A program made the translations under genes and the position numbers. 32,116 nucleotides of DNA. Origin: Pseudomonadota bacterium. GTDB lineage: Bacteria > Pseudomonadota > Gammaproteobacteria > Steroidobacterales > Steroidobacteraceae. The notes under the pieces were generated by a model that was not told where the DNA came from, searched no databases, and saw nothing but the letters and a program-made list of their open reading frames with translations. The DNA is taken from NCBI GenBank assembly GCA_023391815.1, contig JAEWAF010000042.1, positions 1-32,116 on the forward strand, in the 5' to 3' direction. How positions within the stretch are numbered: the stretch's first letter is position 1; each line of letters starts with the position of its first letter. Below are positions 15,529 to 23,849 of this stretch, piece by piece.

Positions 15529-16845
15529 TCAGTCGAACTTCGTCAGCTCCATGCCGCGCCGGAGCATCGCCTGATACTGCTCCTCCGGCACCATGCTGCC
15601 GCCGGTGGTCCATATGACGTGAGTGGCGGCGTCGATCTGGTCGCGCTGAGCTTGTGACGTTTTCAATGTCCACACGTGCTGAAGCGCGCCCGCGAAGCCG
15701 GCGCCGGCCGAAGGTTCGAGGCGGAGGTTCTCTTCGCGGTGGGCGCGGGCGACCCAGCGGAACATGTCGTCGTCGGCGACGGTGAAGGCACCTTTGACGT
15801 GTTCGCCGACGGCGGCGACGACGAGCTCGGAGGCGCGCCCGACAGCGAGGCCATCGGCTTCGGTGCGGTTATCGAGACCGATGTCGTAAACGGACGCTTC
15901 CGGCGGCAGATGTGACATCAGTCGCATCAGCATGCACGGCGACGCGGTGGGCTCGGCGAAGAAGCCCCAGACGTTATCCCCGAAGACCGCGCGCAAGCCG
16001 AACAATATGCCGCCCGGAGCGCCGCCGACCCCGCAGGGAAGATAAACACACAGCGGGCGTTTTGCGCTGACTTCGATCTTCAGTTGCCGAAGCTGATCGG
16101 CCACGCGCAATCCGGCCACCGAATAACCGAGAAACAATTCGAGCGACTGCTCGTCATCGACGAAGTGTGCGTTGTCGGCCGCTTCGGCCTCCTCGCGAGC
16201 GGCCGCGACGGCGCGGGTGTAGTCGGCGGAATGTTCGACCACGATGGCGCCGAGCTTGCGCAGGCGGTCTTTCTTCCAGGTCTTGGCATCGCTCGACATG
16301 TGAACGGTCGTTTCGAACCCGAGCGCACGGCCCATCGTGCCGACGGCGAAGCCAAGATTTCCGGTGCTCGCAACGAGCAACCGATAGCGCGCGAACCTGT
16401 CACGCGCGTCGGACGACGCGAGCTTGGTGTAATCATCGTCATGGCCGAGGATGATGTTCTCGGCGAGTGCGACGCGTTCGGCGAGGCACAGCACTTCATA
16501 AATCCCGCCACGCGCTTTGACGCTGCCGGCCACCGGCAGCGCATGATCGGCTTTCACGAAAACGTGTGAGCTCGCCTGGCGATGCTCATCCGGAAGAAAG
16601 CGAGCCGCCAGCCTTGGTACCGCAATGAGCGGCGACTCGATGACTCCGTCCGGAACCTGATCGGGAAACAGCACTTGGAGCAGCGGTGCAAAACGTTCCC
16701 AACGATCGCGAGCGGCTTCGACGTCGCGCAAGCCGAGATGCGGCGGAGTGTCGTGTGGAATGGGGCGGCCGGTGTTCAGCCAGAAGGTCGGCTCACCGCG
16801 GGCCAGTCGATTCCAGGTCCAGGTATCGGAGTTGATCTCGGGCAC
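15529..16845 (-). CDS. dsdA: D-serine ammonia-lyase (D-serine dehydratase)
   Basis: 438 residues, close to E. coli DsdA (442). A PLP enzyme that converts D-serine to pyruvate and ammonia in the cytoplasm. The PLP lysine is K110 within KADHALPVAGSVKARGGIYE (98-115 region). The phosphate-binding glycine loop PCGVGGAPGG lies at 270-279, and the substrate loop STGNLG at 160-165. The start is a GTG at 16845 with no strong ribosome site. It lies 36 bp after ybdD and is probably the last gene of a cstA-ybdD-dsdA unit. The usual regulator DsdC and permease DsdX are absent from this window, which makes CstA a candidate for handling its product or related acids (inference). Confidence 0.93.
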   Translation of the reverse strand: MPEINSDTWTWNRLARGEPTFWLNTGRPIPHDTPPHLGLRDVEAARDRWERFAPLLQVLFPDQVPDGVIESPLIAVPRLAARFLPDEHRQASSHVFVKADHALPVAGSVKARGGIYEVLCLAERVALAENIILGHDDDYTKLASSDARDRFARYRLLVASTGNLGFAVGTMGRALGFETTVHMSSDAKTWKKDRLRKLGAIVVEHSADYTRAVAAAREEAEAADNAHFVDDEQSLELFLGYSVAGLRVADQLRQLKIEVSAKRPLCVYLPCGVGGAPGGILFGLRAVFGDNVWGFFAEPTASPCMLMRLMSHLPPEASVYDIGLDNRTEADGLAVGRASELVVAAVGEHVKGAFTVADDDMFRWVARAHREENLRLEPSAGAGFAGALQHVWTLKTSQAQRDQIDAATHVIWTTGGSMVPEEQYQAMLRRGMELTKFD

Positions 16846-16881
16846 GTTGATTGGGTTCTAAGAGATCGGCACCGCGCGAGC

Positions 16882-17070
16882 TCAGCAGCACCGCGATACG
16901 CCGGTCCACTTGCTCTGCTGCTGTTTCATGTAGAACGCACGACGGCTCATGGGTGGCGTGCCGGCGTGCGCGTGGGCGTGATGGGCAAGATATTTGTCGT
17001 AAGCGTCATCCGTGGCGAGTGACCGGATCATGCGCCAAGCCAGGCCCAGGAATGAGGTCAGTCGTTGCAT
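16882..17070 (-). CDS. ybdD: YbdD/YjiX family small protein, CstA partner
   Basis: 62 residues. It has the family layout: an amphipathic start (LGLAWRMIRSL), DAYDKYLAHHAHAH, PMSRRAFYMKQQQSKW and the conserved C-terminal RCC. YbdD-type proteins are encoded next to CstA or BtsT and are needed for pyruvate uptake by CstA in E. coli. Here it begins 2 bp after the cstA stop, the normal tight arrangement. The His-rich HHAHAHAG stretch at about 30-37 is slightly richer in histidine than I expect for the family. Confidence 0.9.
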   Translation of the reverse strand: MQRLTSFLGLAWRMIRSLATDDAYDKYLAHHAHAHAGTPPMSRRAFYMKQQQSKWTGVSRCC

Positions 17071-17072
17071 GG

Positions 17073-19136
17073 TTACGTTGCCTCTGCGCCAAGTTTGACG
17101 GTGCCGATGTCGACGTGGGGCGCTTCCGAATTCGGAGGTACCGGTTGGCCGCGCAGGACGCGCAGGCTAACACGCACCATGTCGCCGATGACAACCCAGA
17201 GAATCGCCGACAGCATGACCGCCAGCACCGCGTCGAGTCGCTGGTTGAAGATCAGCTGAGGCGCGACGGCGGCCTGCTCAGGAGGCATCGCGCCGGAAGC
17301 CAGTTTCGCTGCCATCTGATTCGCGGCCGCGAGAAAGCCGATGCGCGGATCGCTGGAAACGACTTTTTCCCACGTGGCCGAGGTCGTGACGATCGCCAGC
17401 CACAATAGCGGCAGGCCGGTGACCCAGCTGTATCGCAGCTTGCCCTGCTTGATCAGGATGCCGGTCGCGACGCTCAGCGCGATGCCTGCCAGCAGCTGAT
17501 TGGCGATGCCGAACAACGGCCAGAGAATGTTGATGCCGCCGTTCGGGTCGACCACGCCGATGTACAGAAAGTAACCCCAGCCGGCCACGACCAGGCCGCT
17601 GGCGATCAGCACCGACGGGTACCAGGACGTCTCGCCCATGGGTTTCCACACGTGGCTGAGCGCATCCTGCAACATGAAGCGCCCGACGCGCGTGCCGGCA
17701 TCCAGCGTGGTCAGGATGAACACCGCCTCGAACATGATGGCGAAGTGATACCAGATGGACAGCATGCTCTCGCCGAACGCGCTCGAGAAAATGCTCGCCA
17801 TACCCACGGCCAGCGACGGCGCGCCGCCGGTGCGTGCGAACAGCGTCGACTCGCCCATCTCCTTGGCGAGGAACGCCATCTGCTCGGCAGTCACCGGGAA
17901 GCCCCAGTTCGTAATGGTCGTGACCGCGGCCTCGGCCGTGGCGCCGACGATGCCGGGCGCGCTGTTGATGGCGAAGTAGACGCCGGGTTGAAGCAGTGTC
18001 GCGGCGATCATCGCCATGATGGCCACCACCGACTCCAGCATCATGCTGCCGTAACCGATCATGCGCACATCGCTCTCGTTGCCGATGAGCTTGGGGGTGG
18101 TGCCGCTCGAAACCAGGGCGTGAAAGCCGGAGATTGCGCCGCAGGCAATGGTGATGAAAACGAACGGGAACAGCGCGCCACCGAAGATCGGACCGCTGCC
18201 GTCGATGAATTGAGTGACCGCCGGCATGTGGATCTCGGGCCGCATGAGGATCACGGCGAACGCCAGCAGCATCACAGTGCCGAGCTTCAGGAACGTGGAC
18301 AGGTAATCGCGCGGCGCGAGCAGCAGCCATACGGGCAGAACCGCTGCGATGAAGCCGTAGCCGATGACGAACCACGCGAGAGGCTTGCCTTGCAGATTGA
18401 ACAGCTCACGCAGCGCCGGATGCGAATCGACCCAGCCGCCGCCGACCACGGCCAGAAGCAGCAGGGTCAGCCCGAGCAGCGATCCTTCCAGCACCCGACC
18501 CGGCCGGATATTGCGCAGATACAGGCCGACCAGCACCGCGATCGGAATGGTCGCGAACACCGTCGAGGTGGCCCAGGGGCTGTGCTTCATGGCGTTGACC
18601 ACGACCAGGCCGAGCACCGCGATCAGGATGATCATGATGGTCAGTGTGCCGAGCATGGCCGCGAAGCCGCCGACCGGGCCCAGCTCGTCACGCGCCATCT
18701 GGCCAAGGCTGCGACCATTACGTCGCGTGGACAGGAACAGGATGGTCATGTCCTGAACACAACCACCGAGCACGCCGCCAACCAGAATCCACAGCGTGCC
18801 GGGCAGATAACCGAACTGCGCGGCCAGAGTGGGGCCGATCAGCGGGCCGGGGCCGGCGATGGCGGCGAAGTGATGACCGAAGACGATCCAGCGATGGGTC
18901 GGTACGAAGTCCCGGCCGTTGTTCAGGCGCAGTGCCGGGGTGGCGCGCGTCGGGTCGACGCTCAGGACCTTGGCCGCGACCCACGCGCTGTAGAAGCGAT
19001 AGCCCAGGCTGTAGATGCACAGCGCCGCCACCACGATCCACATGGCGTTGATGGTTTCGCCGCGATGGAGCGCGATCCCGCCGACCGCGAAGGCGCCGAC
19101 CAGCGCCACCAGAAGCCAGAATGCTTTGCGTAACAT
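17073..19136 (-). CDS. cstA: CstA/BtsT family carbon-starvation transporter
   Basis: 687 residues, similar to E. coli CstA (701). A polytopic inner-membrane protein with about 16-18 hydrophobic segments. Family blocks include HRWIVFGHHFAAIAGPGPLIGP near 81-102, VLGGCVQDMTILFLSTRRNGRS near 120-141, and GFHALVSSGTTPKLIGNE in the middle. The C-terminal part carries the CstA five-helix region (NGGINILWPLFGIANQLLAG). CstA takes up pyruvate and has been linked to peptide use on starvation. GGCGGA precedes the ATG by 6 nt. It heads an apparent operon with ybdD and dsdA. Confidence 0.95.
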   Translation of the reverse strand: MLRKAFWLLVALVGAFAVGGIALHRGETINAMWIVVAALCIYSLGYRFYSAWVAAKVLSVDPTRATPALRLNNGRDFVPTHRWIVFGHHFAAIAGPGPLIGPTLAAQFGYLPGTLWILVGGVLGGCVQDMTILFLSTRRNGRSLGQMARDELGPVGGFAAMLGTLTIMIILIAVLGLVVVNAMKHSPWATSTVFATIPIAVLVGLYLRNIRPGRVLEGSLLGLTLLLLAVVGGGWVDSHPALRELFNLQGKPLAWFVIGYGFIAAVLPVWLLLAPRDYLSTFLKLGTVMLLAFAVILMRPEIHMPAVTQFIDGSGPIFGGALFPFVFITIACGAISGFHALVSSGTTPKLIGNESDVRMIGYGSMMLESVVAIMAMIAATLLQPGVYFAINSAPGIVGATAEAAVTTITNWGFPVTAEQMAFLAKEMGESTLFARTGGAPSLAVGMASIFSSAFGESMLSIWYHFAIMFEAVFILTTLDAGTRVGRFMLQDALSHVWKPMGETSWYPSVLIASGLVVAGWGYFLYIGVVDPNGGINILWPLFGIANQLLAGIALSVATGILIKQGKLRYSWVTGLPLLWLAIVTTSATWEKVVSSDPRIGFLAAANQMAAKLASGAMPPEQAAVAPQLIFNQRLDAVLAVMLSAILWVVIGDMVRVSLRVLRGQPVPPNSEAPHVDIGTVKLGAEAT

Positions 19137-19229
19137 TTTATTCCGCCGGGTCCATCGTCCGTGTGCCGCGGGCGATGGTAGCGCCGGCTATCCCCCGAAT
19201 CGAAGTCTTCAGAATGCAGCGGGCGCGGG

Positions 19230-19967
19230 TCACTCGCCGAACTGGCTGGGGGCGATGCCGGCCCAGTCGGTGCAAAACAAGCGGCTGTCGCGCAGCTCGG
19301 TCTTGATGATGCCGGTGTTCGGCACCGGATGGCGCAGGGCGAAATCGGGCGGCACATTGCTGGCCAGCACCGGCACCATGAATCCCAGCGTCGCGCTATG
19401 CGCGACGATCACGACGATGCCCGAATCGAGCGCATGCCGGTTCATGATCTCCCGCACGAACGGCAGGAAGCGGCGCTGCACATCCGCGAAGCTCTCGCCG
19501 GTGCCATTGCGCGCGTCGAGGTCTTTTTCGATGAACCACTTACGCGTCAGCTCGCCGTAAACGGCGCGGACATCCTGGCTGGAGTCGGGACCGACGCCGA
19601 AGTCGATCTCTCTCGCTTCGGGTGCGAGCGACAGCGTGAGGGTGTGATCGAGTGCCACCGCATCCGCTGTCTGAATGGCCCGCAGATGAGTGCTGCTGTA
19701 GATCTTGGTGATCGGCGCGTCACTGAGCGATTCAGCCAGCGCGCGCGCCTGTTCCACGCCCTTGCGTGTCAATGGATAGCTAACCCCTGCGTCCGGCACG
19801 GTGCGCGGGTTGCCTGGAACATTGAGCTCGCTCTCACCGTGGCGGATGAACCAGATCTGTAACGGTGTATCGGCCGCGGTCGATGGCAACGAGGTGACAA
19901 TCGCCAATGCGCCGACGAGGCCCACGAATGCACGACGATTGAGCCGCGCCTGCCGCGTGGTGATCAT
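19230..19967 (-). CDS. Exported histidine phosphatase (phosphoglycerate mutase-like fold)
   Basis: 245 residues. The N-terminus has a twin-arginine-like motif, NRRAFVG (10-16), a short hydrophobic core, and a likely cleavage site near STAAD, so Tat export to the periplasm is plausible. The catalytic motif IRHGESE (41-47; H43 is the phospho-histidine) is intact, and the second histidine lies in VIVAHSATLG. GESFADVQRRFLPF supplies the acidic residue region. Substrates of such enzymes range from sugar phosphates to phosphoproteins; none can be assigned. It lies 93 bp upstream of cstA on the same strand, possibly co-transcribed. Confidence 0.9.
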   Translation of the reverse strand: MITTRQARLNRRAFVGLVGALAIVTSLPSTAADTPLQIWFIRHGESELNVPGNPRTVPDAGVSYPLTRKGVEQARALAESLSDAPITKIYSSTHLRAIQTADAVALDHTLTLSLAPEAREIDFGVGPDSSQDVRAVYGELTRKWFIEKDLDARNGTGESFADVQRRFLPFVREIMNRHALDSGIVVIVAHSATLGFMVPVLASNVPPDFALRHPVPNTGIIKTELRDSRLFCTDWAGIAPSQFGE

Positions 19968-20048
19968 GAGATCCGTGATGTTGCTGCGATGAGGGTGGGA
20001 ATCCTGGCGTGCTGTTGTACCTCATCGCCATGATTTGGCAAGTATGCT

Positions 20049-20062
20049 CGCGCTCGAGCGCG
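20049..20062. promoter_or_regulatory. 14-bp perfect palindrome upstream of the VOC fusion gene
   Basis: CGCGCTCGAGCGCG is its own reverse complement. It lies 133 bp before the VOC fusion start. The nonamer AGTATGCTC occurs beside it (20041-20049) and again at 20122-20130. These could be regulatory sites, but no -35/-10 pair with normal spacing is evident. Confidence 0.35.
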
Positions 20063-20194
20063 CTTCGCATGCAATGTGAGATTGTCGATCCAGTGTTGAC
20101 TACTTTTGCGGCAACGAGCGGAGTATGCTCAGCCGCCAACGAACGTGACTTCATTCGCACAGCGACCTGAAAGTTTCTCTCGAGGGAGATCGCG

Positions 20195-21460
20195 ATGGCA
20201 GATCAGAGTGTCCGTGGACGATTCGTCTGGCATGAGCTGGTGACGCCGGACGCCGATGCCGCCCATGCGTTCTACGGGAAAGCGATCGGCTGGAAGCCCC
20301 AGCCCTGGGATGAGGATGCTTCTTACGTAATGTTCGCCGCGTCGCGCGGCCCGATCGGCGCCACGGTGGCGGGTAACGGTTCCGCTCCGCACTGGTTGCC
20401 ATATATCGGCACCGGCGATATCGACGCGACCATCCATCTGGCGCGGCAGAAGGGCGGCTCGGTTGTAAAGGATGTGGAAACGCTCGCCAGCGGCAGTCGT
20501 CACGCGGTATTGCAGGATCCATACGGCGCGCAGTTCGGTGTATATGAATCCGCCGAGGACTACGGCAAGATCACGCCGCCACAGCCCGGCGAGCATTCCT
20601 GGCACGAGCTGATGAGCACGGGCTATCCCGCCGTGGTCGATTTCTATGGCGCGTTGTTCGGCTGGCAGAAGATCGACGAGCACGACATGGGGCCGATGGG
20701 CACCTACTTCATATATGGCCTGGACGGCGTGCCGATGGGCGGCATCATGAAAACGGTCCACGCCGGGGGTGCGTCGAACTGGCTGAGCTACGTGCACGTC
20801 AAGGATGTGAATCAGACCGCGAAGAAAGTGAAATCCGCCGGCGGTCGGGTCATCAATGGCCCGATGGAAGTGCCGGGCGGCGATTGGATCGTGCAAGCGA
20901 CCGACCCGCAGGGCGCGATGTTCGCGGCCCACGCGACGGCGGCGAACATGAAGAAATCAGAAAAGAAGGAGAAGAAGGTGAAGCCTGAACAGTTGAAACT
21001 GGATACCGAAACGCCGCCGCCGGTCGTGCAGGATCCGGAGACGCCGGCTGAAGAGCAGGCGCCACCGGCTGAAACGCCGCCCGCCGCGCCGGCCGAGAAG
21101 CCTGCCAAGAGGCGCGCGCCTGCCAAGAAGGCGCCGGCCAAGGAAGCTCCGCCCGCCGAAGCTCCGGCCGAGGAAGCGCCCGCCAAGCAGGCGCCCGCGA
21201 AGAAGGCTCCGGCGAAGAAGGCGCCTGCCAGGAAGGCACCCGCCAAGAAAGCGCCGGCTAAACCCGCCAAGAAGGGCGGCGGCAAGAAGTCAGGCGGAAC
21301 GCCTGCCAAGAAAAAGTCGAGCAAGAAGTCGGCGGGCAAAACCGCCGGCAGCAAGAAGACTGCGGCCAAGAAAAAAGGCGCCAAGAAAGCGCCGGCCAAG
21401 AGCAAGACACGCTCGGGGGGAAAGAAGAAGGCGGCGAAAAAGCCGCGTAAGGGGAAGTGA
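20195..21460 (+). CDS. Two-domain VOC (glyoxalase-like) protein with histone H1-like Lys/Ala/Pro tail
   Basis: 421 residues in three parts. VOC domain one covers about 8-118 (FVWHELVTPDADAAHAFY) and VOC domain two about 128-250 (SWHELMSTGYPAVVDFYG), a tandem found in many small cytoplasmic glyoxalase-like enzymes of unknown substrate. Residues 252-421 are an unusual low-complexity tail: a Pro/Glu-rich hinge, then many APAKK/KKAPAKK units and a last third that is almost all Lys, Ala, Gly and Ser. That composition resembles bacterial histone H1-like and AlgP-type DNA-binding tails. GAGGGAGA is a good ribosome site. The reading frame is continuous across the join, with no frameshift needed. A nucleoid-bound VOC enzyme is an inference. 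Confidence 0.92.
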   Translation: MADQSVRGRFVWHELVTPDADAAHAFYGKAIGWKPQPWDEDASYVMFAASRGPIGATVAGNGSAPHWLPYIGTGDIDATIHLARQKGGSVVKDVETLASGSRHAVLQDPYGAQFGVYESAEDYGKITPPQPGEHSWHELMSTGYPAVVDFYGALFGWQKIDEHDMGPMGTYFIYGLDGVPMGGIMKTVHAGGASNWLSYVHVKDVNQTAKKVKSAGGRVINGPMEVPGGDWIVQATDPQGAMFAAHATAANMKKSEKKEKKVKPEQLKLDTETPPPVVQDPETPAEEQAPPAETPPAAPAEKPAKRRAPAKKAPAKEAPPAEAPAEEAPAKQAPAKKAPAKKAPARKAPAKKAPAKPAKKGGGKKSGGTPAKKKSSKKSAGKTAGSKKTAAKKKGAKKAPAKSKTRSGGKKKAAKKPRKGK

Positions 21461-21488
21461 TCGACACACCCAGGGAAGGGACTAGCAA

Positions 21489-21502
21489 CTATTAGCTATT
21501 AG
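21489..21502. repeat. Short heptamer repeat after the VOC fusion gene
   Basis: CTATTAG occurs twice in tandem (21489-21495, 21496-21502), preceded by the related heptamer CTAGCAA (21482-21488). It sits in the 102-bp gap between the VOC gene and the convergent FAH-family gene. Confidence 0.6.
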
Positions 21503-21562
21503 TAACTCGGTAGCGCGGGGTCGTCGAAGGATGTCGACGGCCCCGACTTCTATCCGCTGCGA

Positions 21563-22387
21563 TCAGCGCACCTGGACCCGCATCGAACCGATGCCGACGA
21601 TGCCGGCGTCGACGATATCGCCCGCGACCACCGGGCCGGCGCCGGGCGGCGTGCCGGTGAGAATGATGTCGCCCGGATATAGCGTGAAAAACGACGACGC
21701 GTATTCGATCAGGCGCGGCAGGTCGTTCAGCAGATTGCGTGTATTGCCCCGCTGACGCGGCTGACGATTTACCTGCAGCCACATCCCGAGTGAGCCCGGA
21801 TCCGCGATCTCATCGCGAGTGATCAGCCAAGGGCCCAGCACCGTGTGACCGTCGAGCGATTTGCGCAGGCTGCGTTCTTCGCTGCCCTTCACTGTCATGT
21901 CCAGCGCGACTGTGTAGCCGACCACGTGATCCATGGCTCGCTCGCGACTCACATTGCGACACCAGGAGCCGATGACCGCGGCCAGCTCCACCTCATGATC
22001 GTGCTGGCGGCCGGGCAGCAGCTCGATGCCTTCGGACGGGCCGATGATCGAGGTGCTCGCCTTCAGGAACAGGCCATCGCGATCCAGCGTGCTGACGGGA
22101 TAATCCGCGTCGTCCGCAGGCTCGTGATAGTTCTTCAGCGCGCCGAGGATTTTGCTGGGATTGCCGATCGGACTTTTCAGCGCGCAGTCGGCCAGATGGC
22201 GCGGGACGCCGGACAGCGCCGTGTCCTGGATCAGGGCGTGTAGCCGGTCGAGGCTGCCGATGAGCAGGTCCCCCGGTTCGATGGGCCAGCGCGCGGCGGG
22301 AAGGGAGTCCAGGACGGAGGTGATATCCACCACCATGTCGCCGCGAAGCACCCCGAGTCTGTCGGTATCGAATCTACATAGACGCAT
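21563..22387 (-). CDS. Fumarylacetoacetate hydrolase family protein
   Basis: 274 residues, typical length. The FAH fold metal site is visible as HDHEVELAAVIG with E132 and E134, and D163 in GYTVALDMTVK. DGLFLKASTSIIGP (104-117) and DGHTVLGPWLITRDEI are further family blocks, and LTGTPPGAGPVVAGD near the end is the usual C-terminal signature. Members cleave or decarboxylate beta-diketo and 2-oxo acids using Mg2+ or Mn2+ (fumarylpyruvate hydrolase, oxaloacetate decarboxylase, 2-hydroxyhepta-2,4-diene-1,7-dioate isomerase). Nothing nearby settles which. The usual NDV in the metal strand reads LDM here. Confidence 0.92.
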   Translation of the reverse strand: MRLCRFDTDRLGVLRGDMVVDITSVLDSLPAARWPIEPGDLLIGSLDRLHALIQDTALSGVPRHLADCALKSPIGNPSKILGALKNYHEPADDADYPVSTLDRDGLFLKASTSIIGPSEGIELLPGRQHDHEVELAAVIGSWCRNVSRERAMDHVVGYTVALDMTVKGSEERSLRKSLDGHTVLGPWLITRDEIADPGSLGMWLQVNRQPRQRGNTRNLLNDLPRLIEYASSFFTLYPGDIILTGTPPGAGPVVAGDIVDAGIVGIGSMRVQVR

Positions 22388-22493
22388 GCGGCCGGCAGCT
22401 TCCCTTACGTCGCCGGGCCGTGCAAGACCCTGCGCATTCGTGTAGAAAGACCGCCTCGCACATGTGGCGCTGACGCGCAGTAGTTACATAAAG

Positions 22494-22793
22494 ATGAAGA
22501 CGGTACGCGGGAAAACCTTTGACGGGCAGCGAGTGGTCCTCGACGGCAAGTCGTTCGTCGATTGCCACTTCAAGGACACCAATCTGATCATCGAGGGCAA
22601 CGGTCTCTTCGAAATGCAGAATTGCAAGATCGAAGAAGACTGCCGGCTGGCCGTGGAAGGGCCGGGCCAGGTGCTGCTGCACACGTTGAAGATGATGCTG
22701 TACTCGGGTGGCTGGATGTCCCGAGTCGCGGACAACGTGCTGCACGCCGTGAAGCAGCCGCCCAAGGCGCGCAAGAAAGCTGCCGGAGGCTGA
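22494..22793 (+). CDS. Small protein of unknown function with a short beta-helix-like repeat
   Basis: 99 residues from the ATG at 22494; AAAG lies just before it and the in-frame GTG at 22464 lacks support. The first half reads like stacked strands, with VVLDGKSFVDCHFKDTNLIIEG and then LFEMQNCKIEEDCRLAVEG (residues about 11-50). A hydrophobic/amphipathic segment (LHTLKMMLYSGGWMSRVADNVLH) and a basic tail, KARKKAAGG, follow. This resembles a minimal pentapeptide or right-handed beta-helix protein. I do not know a function. It is divergent from the FAH-family gene and convergent with the reductase. Confidence 0.65.
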   Translation: MKTVRGKTFDGQRVVLDGKSFVDCHFKDTNLIIEGNGLFEMQNCKIEEDCRLAVEGPGQVLLHTLKMMLYSGGWMSRVADNVLHAVKQPPKARKKAAGG

Positions 22794-22838
22794 GGCGCGC
22801 GTCTCAACGGGCGCGGCCGCAGTCATCCCGCGGGAGAC

Positions 22839-23771
22839 CTAGCTCGACGCGCGCATATTTCGTTCGATCATCTTCGCCAGCGCGTACAGGGTCTCCAGGA
22901 TCGGCGTGCTGACCCCGTGCTTCCGGGCGACACGCACCGTGTTGCCCAGGATCGCCTCGATTTCCATGGGACGGCCGGACTGATAGTCCTGCGCCATGCT
23001 GGTGTGGTACGCCGGCATCGCCTTGGTGCTGGAGATCAGTTGATCGATCAGCTTGGGCGGCAAAGGATGACCCGCCGCCGCGGCCACCGCGCAGACTTCT
23101 TCCATCGCGCGATGAATGAATGCCGTCGACTCCGGCGTGCCGAGCATGACCGACGTGTCGAGCATGCCGCCGGTGATGGAGACCGGATTGAACGTCGCGT
23201 TCCACACCGCTTTCGCCCAGCGCGCGCTCACCACGTTGTCGGTCACCTTGCAGCCGATCCCCGCGCCATTGAGTAGTGTCGCGATCTGCTCCGCCGCCGG
23301 CGAGGCGCCGCTGGGATAGCGCCCCAGGTTGAGCTGGCCCATGGTCTGGTGATTCACCATGCCGGGGGCGCTGCGACCCACGCCGACGATGGCGAGGCCG
23401 CTGAGGATCTCGTTCTCCGGAAACGCGCGGGCGATCTCCGCCTCGATCTCCACCCCGTTCTGAATCAGCACGATGACCGTCTTGGGCCCGACCGCCGGCC
23501 GGATCAGGGCGGCGCGATCGACGCCTTCCAGCACCTTCACCGTCAGAATCAGGAAGTCCGGCGGCGTCTTACATTCGGCCACGTCGCGGAACACCTGGTG
23601 CGGATAGAAGTTGTGATTGCCGAGCAGGGGGCTGGTGATGTCGTAACCCTCGCGCGAGACCACGTCGTAATCCGACCGACAAACCACTGAGACCTGGGCG
23701 CCCTGGCGCGCCAGCGCCGAGCCGAACAGGGCACCGATCGCACCGGCACCGACAATGAGGATGGATGTCAT
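22839..23771 (-). CDS. panE: Ketopantoate reductase family protein (2-dehydropantoate 2-reductase)
   Basis: 310 residues from the ATG at 23771; the frame extends 24 codons upstream but the Rossmann strand MTSILIVGAGAIGALFG begins right at this Met. GAGAIG (8-13) binds NADPH. The catalytic lysine lies in SARWAKAVWNATFNPVS, and the C-terminal ApbA_C block is seen in QDYQSGRPMEIEAILGN, close to the PanE signature. PanE reduces 2-dehydropantoate to pantoate for coenzyme A synthesis, but many bacteria carry several paralogues of uncertain substrate, so the symbol is tentative. It is divergent from the aminotransferase with 78 bp between starts. Confidence 0.85.
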   Translation of the reverse strand: MTSILIVGAGAIGALFGSALARQGAQVSVVCRSDYDVVSREGYDITSPLLGNHNFYPHQVFRDVAECKTPPDFLILTVKVLEGVDRAALIRPAVGPKTVIVLIQNGVEIEAEIARAFPENEILSGLAIVGVGRSAPGMVNHQTMGQLNLGRYPSGASPAAEQIATLLNGAGIGCKVTDNVVSARWAKAVWNATFNPVSITGGMLDTSVMLGTPESTAFIHRAMEEVCAVAAAAGHPLPPKLIDQLISSTKAMPAYHTSMAQDYQSGRPMEIEAILGNTVRVARKHGVSTPILETLYALAKMIERNMRASS

Positions 23772-23849
23772 GGGTTCAGAATAGCCGCTAAGATCCGCAG
23801 CCGCGAAATTTACCCTCAACCGGCCACCACGGCCCAATCTCATCCCGCC

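Noticed and set aside
17652..19133. 493-codon open frame on the plus strand opposite cstA
   Set aside because: Composition is that of a shadow frame (His/Asp/Arg/Gln-rich, no domain), and the minus strand encodes an unmistakable CstA.
20812..21405. Hydrophobic Ala/Gly/Phe-rich minus-strand frame opposite the histone-like tail
   Set aside because: It is the complement of AAG/GCC-rich Lys/Ala codons, which reads as Leu/Phe/Gly/Ala; no independent gene is supported.
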